Shown here in pieces: positions 1-6,669 of a stretch of 9,099 nucleotides of DNA. Made by a program: the position numbers and the translations under genes. Source of the DNA: Rhodobacteraceae bacterium UBA1957 (GTDB taxonomy: Bacteria > Pseudomonadota > Alphaproteobacteria > Rhodobacterales > Rhodobacteraceae); NCBI GenBank assembly GCA_002336405.1, contig DDEJ01000132.1, forward strand, positions 1,763 through 10,861. Reading direction: 5' to 3'. Position 1 is the first letter of the stretch. Each line of letters begins with the position of its first letter. The notes under the pieces were generated by a model that worked only from the letters and a program-made list of their open reading frames with translations, had not been told where the DNA came from and made no database searches.

Positions 1-162
1 TTGACCCGGGCGTATATGTGGTATGTGCTCTCGGCGATTGGCAATGACCCCGACGCGATGATCAGCCAAGAAGAGGTGGTCAAAAAGATGACCAAGGAGC
101 AGATTGAAAAAGCGCATGTGTTGATCGATGATTACCGTGTCTGGCTCTATCCGTTTAGGTAG
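1..162 (+). CDS. C-terminus of a Sel1-repeat protein (5' end outside window)
   Basis: An open frame enters from the left edge and ends at TAG 160-162, giving 53 residues. The fragment begins with an AYMWYVLSA-type helix and continues through GNDPDAM to KKMTKEQIEKA. This is the pattern of the last Sel1-like (TPR-related) repeat and its trailing helix: AYMWxxLAA, then a charged helix, then a MTxEQI turn. Sel1 repeats are alpha-helical protein-interaction scaffolds, and in proteobacteria many such proteins are exported. The fragment cannot show the repeat number, a signal peptide or the partner. It converges on the sulfonate-type operon and is probably unrelated to it. The Sel1 assignment is good; the specific role is unknown. 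Confidence 0.75.
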   Translation: MTRAYMWYVLSAIGNDPDAMISQEEVVKKMTKEQIEKAHVLIDDYRVWLYPFR

Positions 163-310
163 CAGTTTAGTACGATATTCGAAAGGCCGCAAATGTTGCC
201 CTGTGATATGCCTGAGTGGCCTGCCGATGTCTGGCCAACCCATATCTAACGCAGGTTCAAGCAGAACATGTCGCGCAAGAAAACCCTGCACGACATGGGG
301 ATATTACGCC
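163..310. other. Convergent intergenic region
   Basis: 148 bp lie between the stop of the Sel1-repeat gene on the + strand and the stop of the TRAP receptor gene on the - strand. I see no convincing gene here: short frames running into it from 128 or 216 overlap dctP antisense and resemble no known protein. Its main content is the hairpin at 267-297, described separately. Confidence 0.6.
267..297. terminator. Imperfect hairpin, possible bidirectional transcript end
   Basis: CATGTCG (267-273) pairs with CGACATG (291-297). After one C/A mismatch, GCA (275-277) pairs with TGC (287-289), so 10 of 11 positions pair around a 9-nt loop. It lies 13 nt past the dctP stop and between two convergent genes. 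Neither strand has a T-run directly after the stem, so this is not a classical intrinsic terminator. It may be a 3'-end stabilising or rho-assisted structure. Confidence 0.4.
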
Positions 311-1369
311 CTATTCGATATCGGCTGCACGACCTGCATCGATCTCGGCCTCCGCTTCGGCAACCGCCGATGTCAACGCATCAAACACGGCACCACCACC
401 ATCTACGTTTGATTTGAACCAATCATAGACAGGGGCTGCGGCGTCTTTAAACGCGGCTTTTTCGGCAGGGGATGGCACATAAAGATCACCACCACCGGCC
501 ACAAAGTCAGCATAGGCTTGGATCGATTTACGCTTGGGCGAAGCAAAAGTGGCCTGCTGCAGCTGTGAAAAACCATCGCTGACAATGGTCCGCATCTCGG
601 CAGGCATTGACATGAACTTGTCGTTCGACATCCACCACAAAGCGCCCATATAGGCATGACCGTCCAAGGTGACATATTTCAAACCTGCATCCGGGAACTT
701 CATGCCCATGATATCGGTGATGCCGTTTTTGGAGCCTTCCACAACACCCGTTTGGAACGAGGTGAACAGCTCGGGCCACGGGATCGGTGTCGGAGACGCA
801 CCCAGGGCTTTCACCAATTCCTGCGGCAGATCTGCAACCACAGTCCGGATTTTCAAACCTTCCATATCGCCAGGGGTCTGCACCCGGCGCTTTGTATTGG
901 CAAAGTTGCGCCAGCCACCCGTGTTACCGATGGTCATCAAGCGAATTTTATCACCCGAGCTTTCCAGCGCCATTTTACGAACCGTGCGGGTGAAATCACC
1001 CGACAGAACATGCTCGGCCACCCGATCGTCCGCCATCAGATAGGGCAGATCCAGAACCTGCACATAGGGGAAGATGCCAGCCGCACCGCCGGATGTGGAA
1101 ATATAGACGTCAATCGAGCCATCCGCGACACCCTGCAGGCATTCCGCGCCTTTAGAGCAAAGCTGTGTGCCGATAAATAATTCAACTTCGATTGCCCCGT
1201 TTGAAGCGCTCTCGACATAGTTTTTGAACACGATCAGACCATCGTAATCTTCATCGTTTTCATTCGAGTTCGCTGTGGCACGAATTGAGTAGTCAGCCGC
1301 CTGTGCTGAGATCGCACTCGCTGCCAGCAGAGCCGCCATTGTCAGCGACTTAATAGTACCTTTAAGCAT
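311..1369 (-). CDS. dctP: TRAP transporter substrate-binding protein, DctP family
   Basis: This 352-residue periplasmic receptor captures an anionic substrate and hands it to the DctQM permease. A Sec signal peptide is clear: a K/T-rich start, the hydrophobic core AALLAASAIS, and a probable cut after A24 (AQA|AD). The mature domain has DctP landmarks: FxGxQL near 65-70, DLPYL at 107-111, GWRNFAN at 152-158, and GLKIR at 171-175, whose Arg is the family's carboxylate-binding residue. C71 and C77 could form a disulfide beside the FIGTQL loop. AGGGAG at 1376-1381, 6 nt upstream, supports this start. It is the last gene of the operon, 31 nt after dctM; in many TRAP operons the receptor comes first. 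By context the ligand may be sulfoquinovose or its glycerol glycoside, with the sulfonate replacing a carboxylate. The family is certain; the ligand is inferred. Confidence 0.93.
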   Translation of the reverse strand: MLKGTIKSLTMAALLAASAISAQAADYSIRATANSNENDEDYDGLIVFKNYVESASNGAIEVELFIGTQLCSKGAECLQGVADGSIDVYISTSGGAAGIFPYVQVLDLPYLMADDRVAEHVLSGDFTRTVRKMALESSGDKIRLMTIGNTGGWRNFANTKRRVQTPGDMEGLKIRTVVADLPQELVKALGASPTPIPWPELFTSFQTGVVEGSKNGITDIMGMKFPDAGLKYVTLDGHAYMGALWWMSNDKFMSMPAEMRTIVSDGFSQLQQATFASPKRKSIQAYADFVAGGGDLYVPSPAEKAAFKDAAAPVYDWFKSNVDGGGAVFDALTSAVAEAEAEIDAGRAADIE

Positions 1370-1400
1370 GTTTTGCTCCCTAGATATGTTGCAGTTCAGG

Positions 1401-2690
1401 TTAGTTTACGAACCCCGTTATTCGTGGGATCGTCATCGAAATGGCTGGAATATAGGTGATCAGGAAGATCACAAAAATTTCAACCAAAAGGAATGGCAAG
1501 ATGGCGCGCGCGATGCTCTCTACGCGTTCGCCCGAAACAGATGAGGCCACAAAAAGCACCAACCCCATCGGGGGGGTGGCCAGGCCAACGGTTAAATTGA
1601 CGCTCATGATGATCGCAAAATGCACCGGGTGGACGCCCATACTGATAAAGATCGGACCCAAGATGGGACCAAGGATAATAATTGCCGGTCCCGCATCCAG
1701 AAACATCCCGACAACAAACAACAAGATGTTAATCAAAAACAGCAACACCAGCGGATTATCAGACAATGACAGAATGTAGGCCGCTAGCGTCTCTGGCGCA
1801 TGGCTGAGACTGACAACGGTTTTAAACGCCATCGCAGCACCGACCAGCAACAGCACAACCGACGAGGTCATCGCCGCTTTGGTCAAAATGTTTGGCAGAT
1901 CAGCCAGCTTAAGCGATTTTAGGACAAACAAGCCGATAAAGGTCGCGTAACCCACAGCCACGGCCGCCGCCTCGGTGGGCGTAAAAATACCACCCAAAAT
2001 ACCGCCCAGAATAATCACCGGTGTCAGCAGCGGGAAAAACGCCTTAAGACTGGCCTGCCCACGAGCACGCCAGCTGTATTTCGCACTGGCAACCGGAAAA
2101 TCATATTTGTCCGCCATCACTTTGACCATCAGCATCAACCCGACGCCGACCATGATGCCGGGCACAATACCAGCCAGAAACAGCGCGGCGACGCTTTCGC
2201 CCATGACATAGGCATAGATAATCATAATTCCCGACGGCGGGATGATCGGGCCAATAACCGAACTGGCCGCTGTGATTGCGGCGGCAAACCGGCGCGTATA
2301 GCCCTGTTTTTCCATCGCCGGTATCAGCATCGACCCCAGGGCCGAGGTGTCGGCCACGGCCGACCCGGACAGGCCAGCAAACAACATCGACGACAGGATA
2401 TTCACATGGGCCAAGCCGCCACGCAGATGGCCCATCATGGCTTGGGCAAATTCTACCAGACGGCTGGTAATACCGCCCCGGTTCATCAATTCGCCCGCCA
2501 GCATAAAAAACGGAATTGCCATAAGTGGAAAGCTGTCGATGCCATTATAGACATTGCGGTACAGCAACCCGATGTCGCGCTCTTGCCCGTTTAACCAAAG
2601 CAGCAAGCCCGGCGCGGCCAGTAGGCCAAAAAATACCGGCAAGCCAATGATCAAAAACAATAAAAACATCGGCAGGAACCAAAGCAGCAT
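1401..2690 (-). CDS. dctM: TRAP transporter large permease, DctM subunit
   Basis: This 429-residue inner-membrane protein is the ion-coupled (usually Na+) transport subunit that pairs with DctQ and accepts substrate from DctP. It is hydrophobic throughout, with about 11-12 membrane segments. Family signatures are in the usual order: FMLAGELMNRGGI at 62-74, GLSGSAVADTSALGSMLIP at 106-124, IIPPSGIMIIYA at 149-160, GGIFTPTEAAAVAVGY at 233-248, and NLTVGLATPPMGLVLF at 365-380. Length is normal for DctM and no segment is missing. The start ATG overlaps the dctQ stop by one base (TGATG), so translation is likely coupled. AAGGG lies about 8 nt upstream. The protein itself does not reveal the substrate. 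Confidence 0.96.
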   Translation of the reverse strand: MLLWFLPMFLLFLIIGLPVFFGLLAAPGLLLWLNGQERDIGLLYRNVYNGIDSFPLMAIPFFMLAGELMNRGGITSRLVEFAQAMMGHLRGGLAHVNILSSMLFAGLSGSAVADTSALGSMLIPAMEKQGYTRRFAAAITAASSVIGPIIPPSGIMIIYAYVMGESVAALFLAGIVPGIMVGVGLMLMVKVMADKYDFPVASAKYSWRARGQASLKAFFPLLTPVIILGGILGGIFTPTEAAAVAVGYATFIGLFVLKSLKLADLPNILTKAAMTSSVVLLLVGAAMAFKTVVSLSHAPETLAAYILSLSDNPLVLLFLINILLFVVGMFLDAGPAIIILGPILGPIFISMGVHPVHFAIIMSVNLTVGLATPPMGLVLFVASSVSGERVESIARAILPFLLVEIFVIFLITYIPAISMTIPRITGFVN

Positions 2691-3277
2691 CAGTCAGCCC
2701 TTTGTGTATCAAGGGTCGGAATCGGCCTGAGGTGATGCTCTTGCCGACCCAGAACAAACACTTGGCGCAAAATCATCTCGAGGTTCACCGCAATCATCAG
2801 CCACACGCCAATGAAAAGTGACATATACATCCACGCCAGTTTGATTTTGACCGCTTTCAAACCGATCAGATGCAAAGGAAGCTTTAGCGAGGCGCTGGCA
2901 AACAACCAGCCCGAATTGACATGCTTCCAACCCAGTTGCGCTGCAACAACTAAAACAAGCAAGGACACCATAAACAATAGCAACGCCAAAACCGCGACCC
3001 CGCGACGGGGCAAAAAAGTGGCCAGCGTGTCAATCGCAACGAAACCGCCCTGTCGCAAGGCAACTGGCGCCATCAGGCCCGTGAGCCAGAGCATACAAAA
3101 CCGCGCTGCCTCATCAGGCCAAGGCAGGGCATTGTTCAGCACATAGCGACAAAAAACCTGTATCAGGATCACTGCCACCATCAATGCCAGCGCAATGACC
3201 GAGACCGATCGCCCCAGCCAGCCAGCAATATCGTTAAAAATCTGGAGGGGCTTTAACAGCCCCAACAACACTTTCAT
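2690..3277 (-). CDS. dctQ: TRAP transporter small permease, DctQ subunit
   Basis: This 195-residue, four-helix inner-membrane protein is the small TRAP subunit. The family core is visible at about 38-71: LIQVFCRYVLNNALPWPDEAAR, then a Trp/Leu-rich helix ending in GLMAP. It is followed by RQGGFVAIDTL at 75-85, and by helices near 95-115 and 145-170. The frame is open 13 codons further upstream to an ATG at 3316, but that start has no ribosome site. The start at 3277 sits 7 nt after GGGGGGAAG (3285-3293) and gives a normal DctQ N-terminus. It begins 47 nt after the flavin reductase stop and overlaps dctM by one base, placing the transporter in the same transcript as the desulfonation enzymes. 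Confidence 0.93.
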   Translation of the reverse strand: MKVLLGLLKPLQIFNDIAGWLGRSVSVIALALMVAVILIQVFCRYVLNNALPWPDEAARFCMLWLTGLMAPVALRQGGFVAIDTLATFLPRRGVAVLALLLFMVSLLVLVVAAQLGWKHVNSGWLFASASLKLPLHLIGLKAVKIKLAWMYMSLFIGVWLMIAVNLEMILRQVFVLGRQEHHLRPIPTLDTQRAD

Positions 3278-3284
3278 ATAATAA

Positions 3285-3293
3285 CTTCCCCCC
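3285..3293 (-). promoter_or_regulatory. Ribosome binding site deciding the dctQ start
   Basis: GGGGGGAAG on the - strand lies 7 nt before the ATG at 3277. No comparable purine-rich site precedes the in-frame ATG at 3316, so the shorter reading of dctQ is preferred. Confidence 0.6.
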
Positions 3294-3324
3294 ACCTGTC
3301 GATTTATCACAGGCATTTCATCTG

Positions 3325-3831
3325 TCAGATGCTGCTTTGATAAGCCCCCTGACTAAAGACCAAAGGCGCGCCCTCATCGGCTTGATAATGGTCAACATGC
3401 CCCAGTAAAATTGTATGGTCACCCCCATCATATTGCGCGTGCAGATGGCAATCAAAACGCACCAAACACTTATCCAACACAGGCACACCCCGCGCGTCAG
3501 AATGCCAATTCAACGTATCAAACGGCGTCTCGTTGTGGGCAAACGCATCGGCCAGATGCTTTTGATCCTGCGCCAAGATATGAATGGAAAACGTCTGCGC
3601 GGCAACAAAGGCAGCATAGCGGCGCGACGCCTTGGCCGGCGACCATAACACCAAAGGTGGCGCAAGCGAAACGCTGGCAAAACTGTTGGCGACAATACCT
3701 TTCGGCACCAGCCCATCGCGACAGGTCACAATGGTCACACCAGTTGCAAAACACCCCAATGCGTTGCGGAAATCAGCGCTGTCTGCATTCGGATCTCTGG
3801 CGTTTTGCACAAAAACTGCGGATGCCATCAT
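3325..3831 (-). CDS. smoA: NAD(P)H:flavin reductase, SmoA/HpaC-like
   Basis: This 168-residue FMN-binding split-barrel protein should reduce free FMN with NAD(P)H and supply FMNH2 to the monooxygenase of the same operon. Signatures are FRNALGCFATGVTIVT at 21-36, the flavin-contacting GIVANSFASVSLAPPLVLW at 45-63, and GDHTILLGHV at 137-146. PLVFSQGAY near the C-terminus is typical of the short HpaC/NtaB/SmoA reductases. The gene overlaps the aldo/keto reductase gene by ATGA. Two adjacent ATG codons (3831 and 3828) are possible starts; GAGG just upstream is spaced better for the second, so the protein may be 167 residues. The biochemical class is firm. The smoA name rests on the operon partners, since reductases of this family serve many two-component monooxygenases. 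Confidence 0.85.
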   Translation of the reverse strand: MMASAVFVQNARDPNADSADFRNALGCFATGVTIVTCRDGLVPKGIVANSFASVSLAPPLVLWSPAKASRRYAAFVAAQTFSIHILAQDQKHLADAFAHNETPFDTLNWHSDARGVPVLDKCLVRFDCHLHAQYDGGDHTILLGHVDHYQADEGAPLVFSQGAYQSSI

Positions 3832-4718
3832 GCCACCTCGCGTCCCAAGGCCGCCGTGTAAATCTCATACCACGCCGCGCGCGAGAGTGTGACATCAGTG
3901 GCCTGAGACAAAGCCTTAATCCGCTCTATCGAATTTGTGCCCATCACAGGAAGGATCTGTGCGGGATGGGCCAGCAGCCACGCCACTGCCACCGCTGAGA
4001 CGTCGACAGACTGCGCATCGGCGATCTGCTGCAACACTGTGTGCACCGCTTTGTGATCGTCTGCAAACAAAGCCCCCCCCGCAAGAGGCGACCAAGCCAT
4101 CAAGGGCGTGGCTATGCGTTGGTGAAAGGCAATATCGCCATTGGTCAAAGCAGAATGCGCAAGCACGCTTACTTCGATTTGATTGGTGACCAGTTTCTGC
4201 GTCATTGCCGATTGCAACAGATCCCAATCATAGGGTTTGAAGTTTGAAACCCCGATGGCGCGCACTTTGCCACTGGCCACGACCGCGTCCAAGGCCGCAC
4301 CTGTCTCGAAGTGATCCATCAACGGATCGGGTCGGTGGATCAGCAGCAGATCAATATGATCAATCCCCATCAGCGTCAGTGAGTGATCGACCGAAGCCAT
4401 GATATGCGCGCGGCTGGTGTCATAATATTTTACCGGCGCCGCGGAATACCGACCTACGGGGGCAACAATATCGCATTTTGTGACGATCTCAATCTGATTG
4501 CGAAGGGCAGTGCCGCGCAGCGCGCCTCCAAGCACTTGTTCAGCTGCATAGCCGCCATAAATGTCGGCCTGATCCATCGTGGTGATGCCCTGATCCAGAC
4601 AGGCGGACATCTTGTTGCGCACGTGTTCCGGGCTGGTATTGGCGTCATCAGCCAAACGCCACATGCCATATACAAGACGAGAAAAGCTGAGCGTTGCGGT
4701 TAAATCAATCCGTTGCAT
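3828..4718 (-). CDS. smoB: Aldo/keto reductase, YdhF-like; probable 6-oxo-glucose reductase SmoB
   Basis: This 296-residue NAD(P)H-dependent (beta/alpha)8 reductase carries the full catalytic tetrad: D49 and Y54 in MDQADIYGG, K81 in IVTKCDI, and H128 in LLLIHRPDP. Other family marks are GVSNF at 156-160, TNQIEVS at 178-184, and the cofactor loop MAWSPLAGG at 207-215. In the sulfo-SMO pathway the enzyme of this type reduces 6-oxo-glucose, made by the monooxygenase, to glucose. The frame is open 40 codons upstream to 4838, but that stretch lies inside the monooxygenase gene. The ATG at 4718 overlaps the monooxygenase stop as TAATG, with AGGAG 10 nt upstream, and gives the normal N-terminus. The aldo/keto reductase assignment is certain. 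SmoB is likely from its position between a sulfonate monooxygenase and a flavin reductase. Confidence 0.85.
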   Translation of the reverse strand: MQRIDLTATLSFSRLVYGMWRLADDANTSPEHVRNKMSACLDQGITTMDQADIYGGYAAEQVLGGALRGTALRNQIEIVTKCDIVAPVGRYSAAPVKYYDTSRAHIMASVDHSLTLMGIDHIDLLLIHRPDPLMDHFETGAALDAVVASGKVRAIGVSNFKPYDWDLLQSAMTQKLVTNQIEVSVLAHSALTNGDIAFHQRIATPLMAWSPLAGGALFADDHKAVHTVLQQIADAQSVDVSAVAVAWLLAHPAQILPVMGTNSIERIKALSQATDVTLSRAAWYEIYTAALGREVA

Positions 4719-5872
4719 TAGTGACGTGCTCCTGCCCCGAGGGGTGTTAATGGTGTAGTATCCGGCACCCGACCATACGCCTGCGGCAGCGAACAGGTAT
4801 CTAAGTGCGGCATGACGCGGGTCCCGAAATTTCTGCATTCATCAATATGCGGATAACCCGATAGAATAAAGGCACGAATGCCCATTTTTTTATAAGCTTC
4901 CAACTCTGAAAGCACCTGATCTGTCGATCCGACAATCGCCGCACCGCAGCCTGATCGTGCCCGGCCCACACCTGTCCACAGATGCGGTTCCACAAACCCT
5001 GCCATATCGGACATATCGCGGTTTTTTGCCTGATGCGCGACCCCCAACGAGCTGCTATCAAGCGCCCGCTCACGAATTATTCTGCCTTCATCATCGTCAA
5101 GCTTTGACACCAGATGTTGCGCATATTCGCGGGCCTCGGTCTCTGTGTCCCGGACAATCACATGTACGCGCAATCCATAATCCAGCGTTCGGTTATGACG
5201 CTCGGCAACCGCATTGACGGCCTGCATCCGCTCGGCGATTTGCGCCTTGGGCTCTGGCCACATCAAATAGACATCACAATGCTCGCCACACAGCTCTAAT
5301 GCATCCGGGGAATACCCACCAAAATACAACAGCGGCCCACCGCTCTGATAGGGTTTTGCCGGATCGGTAGTGAGACCGGAAAACTGATAAACTTCGCCCT
5401 GATGCTCGACATGATCTTGGGTCCAACACTGTTTAAGGATTTCAACAACTTCTCTCGAGCGCCGGTATCGAAACGGGCTGGCGGCCTTTTCACCGGGAAA
5501 GTCGCTGCTGATAATATTAACCGTGAGACGCCCTTGCAACATATGATCCAAGGTTGCGATCGTCCGCGCCAGCATGATCGGTTGCATTTCGCCACAACGC
5601 ACGGCAGCAAGCATGTTAATCTTGTCGGTAATGGGTGCACAGCCGGCGACAAAACTCAACGTATCTTGGCCAACTTGATATGACGACGGGCACAAGATGT
5701 TTCGAAAGCCCTGTGTTTCGGCCTCTTTGACGATTGCGCTGCAATGAGCCCAAGAAGATCGCAGCGTTGCCTCGGGCACACCAAGGTATTCAAAATCATC
5801 CGAACAGAGCGCCGAGAACCAAGACACTTCTACAGCATCTAAATCCTGCGATGTAATCGGTACTATGGTCAT
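4718..5872 (-). CDS. smoC: FMNH2-dependent sulfonate monooxygenase, SsuD-like; probable sulfoquinovose monooxygenase SmoC
   Basis: This 384-residue luciferase-like (TIM-barrel) monooxygenase is similar to SsuD along its length, by comparison from memory. It should use FMNH2 and O2 to cleave a C-S bond and release sulfite. Shared blocks are ATLDHMLQGR at 106-115, LLYFGGYSPDALEL at 181-194, DVYLMWPEP at 200-208, GLRVHVIVRDT at 233-243, and LWTGVGRARSGCG at 298-310, followed by ILSGYPHIDE at 336-345. R235, H237, R306 and Y340 fall where SsuD has its active-site Arg226, His228, Arg297 and Tyr331. The SsuD Cys54 position is not a Cys here (YQVGQD at 65-70). It is the first gene of the operon, with GAGGGA 6 nt before the ATG. 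The partners favour sulfoquinovose as substrate; another sulfonate is the main alternative. Confidence 0.83.
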   Translation of the reverse strand: MTIVPITSQDLDAVEVSWFSALCSDDFEYLGVPEATLRSSWAHCSAIVKEAETQGFRNILCPSSYQVGQDTLSFVAGCAPITDKINMLAAVRCGEMQPIMLARTIATLDHMLQGRLTVNIISSDFPGEKAASPFRYRRSREVVEILKQCWTQDHVEHQGEVYQFSGLTTDPAKPYQSGGPLLYFGGYSPDALELCGEHCDVYLMWPEPKAQIAERMQAVNAVAERHNRTLDYGLRVHVIVRDTETEAREYAQHLVSKLDDDEGRIIRERALDSSSLGVAHQAKNRDMSDMAGFVEPHLWTGVGRARSGCGAAIVGSTDQVLSELEAYKKMGIRAFILSGYPHIDECRNFGTRVMPHLDTCSLPQAYGRVPDTTPLTPLGAGARH

Positions 5873-5961
5873 AGCTTTTCCCTCGGTCCCACTTTACCTA
5901 TTGCGTAGCACTCACTACCGTGTACATCAATAGTGTATCAATTTAGGGAATATACCCGAAG
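5873..5961. promoter_or_regulatory. Divergent promoter/operator region
   Basis: These 89 bp separate the start codons of the desulfonation operon (- strand) and the GntR regulator (+ strand), so both promoters and the regulator's operators should lie here. I see an inverted repeat CACTA (5913-5917)/TAGTG (5931-5935). A longer imperfect pair is CTATTGCGTA (5898-5907) against TACATCAATAG (5923-5933). TGTATCAA at 5934-5941 equals one arm of the 16-bp palindrome at 7805-7820. GGG/CCC arms flank AATATA at 5946-5957, close to the regulator start. No -35/-10 pair is close enough to consensus to call. Confidence 0.6.
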
Positions 5962-6663
5962 ATGCCGGTCAAAAATGCGCTGCCCGTCTATGTGCAAATC
6001 AGCGAAATGTTGATCCGCGACGTCAGTGCCGGTCACTATCTGGATGGCGCGCGGTTGCCCCCCGAACGGCAGATGGCATCAGAGCTGGCAGTCTCGGTGA
6101 CCACGCTGCGCAAAGCGCTCAACGACATGACCCATAAGGGCATGCTTGAAAAGCGGCAAGGTTCTGGGAACTATATAAAAATCAACAAAAATCTGGCATC
6201 GGTGTATTCATTTTTCCGGGTCGAATTGATCACGGGTGGCGGCTTGCCAACTGCCGAACTTCTGGGACTGGACCGCACCATAAAACCGGCACATTTCCCA
6301 CCTTTTGGCAATAGTGATGAGGCGTACCGTATCCAGAGATTACGCCGGCTCAATGGCCGGCCTGCAGTATTGGAAGAGATTTGGCTGGATGGCGATCAAT
6401 CTGCACAAATACACCCCGACGACCTGTCAGAATCACTGTATCTGTTTTACCGTAAATCACTAAATTTATGGATCACCGAGGCAGAAGACCAACTCACGAT
6501 CGCCGCCGTTCCTGATTGGTCCCCGACAACTTTCAACCCAGCGCGTGGGGAACACTGCCTTTGCGCCCAGCGTTTAAGCCGGTCACAAAGCGGTGCTGCG
6601 GTTGAGTTTTCTCTCAATTGGATCGACACGAACGTTGCGCGCTATGTGGCGCGCATAAAATAG
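5962..6663 (+). CDS. GntR-family regulator, HutC-type with UTRA domain
   Basis: This 233-residue protein probably represses the divergent operon and is released by a pathway metabolite. Residues 8-75 form the GntR winged helix: PVYVQISEMLIRDV, then GARLPPERQMASELAVSVTTLRKAL (recognition region about 38-55), and the wing KGMLEKRQGSGNYI. From about 82 to 232 there is a UTRA-type ligand domain, with YRIQRLRRLNGRPAVLEEIWLD near 122-143 and a C-terminal strand pair VEFSLNWIDTNVARYVARIK. HutC-subfamily regulators commonly sense sugars or sugar derivatives. It is divergent from the monooxygenase operon and 6 nt upstream of the NAD-binding protein, as expected for a local regulator. The ribosome site is weak, which may keep expression low. 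It is the positional counterpart of the cluster regulator in smo loci; the effector is not known from sequence. Confidence 0.88.
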   Translation: MPVKNALPVYVQISEMLIRDVSAGHYLDGARLPPERQMASELAVSVTTLRKALNDMTHKGMLEKRQGSGNYIKINKNLASVYSFFRVELITGGGLPTAELLGLDRTIKPAHFPPFGNSDEAYRIQRLRRLNGRPAVLEEIWLDGDQSAQIHPDDLSESLYLFYRKSLNLWITEAEDQLTIAAVPDWSPTTFNPARGEHCLCAQRLSRSQSGAAVEFSLNWIDTNVARYVARIK

Positions 6664-6669
6664 GATGAA

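Noticed and set aside
128..428. Small + strand frames running from the left gap into dctP
   Set aside because: They overlap the Sel1 gene end or dctP antisense and show no recognisable protein features.
656..1180. 174-residue + strand frame opposite dctP
   Set aside because: It is fully antisense to a clear TRAP receptor gene and its translation resembles no known family.
3278..3316. 13-codon N-terminal extension of DctQ
   Set aside because: There is no ribosome site before 3316, whereas GGGGGGAAG sits 7 nt before the ATG at 3277.
3411..3998. 195-residue + strand frame opposite the flavin reductase and aldo/keto reductase genes
   Set aside because: It is antisense to two strongly recognised genes and its protein has no recognisable motif and a low-complexity Arg/Gln/His-rich composition.
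4719..4838. 40-codon N-terminal extension of the aldo/keto reductase
   Set aside because: It lies inside the monooxygenase coding sequence; the start at 4718 gives the normal family N-terminus and a TAATG coupling.
4718..5872. Monooxygenase as a plain alkanesulfonate monooxygenase (SsuD) of a sulfur-starvation operon
   Set aside because: No ssuABC-type importer is present and an aldo/keto reductase is coupled to it, which fits sulfoquinovose use better; the alternative remains open.
5873..5961. Specific -35/-10 promoter boxes in the divergent gap
   Set aside because: TTGATA- and TTGATG-like -35 candidates exist on the - strand, but no partner -10 at 16-18 nt matches well, so no exact promoter is called.
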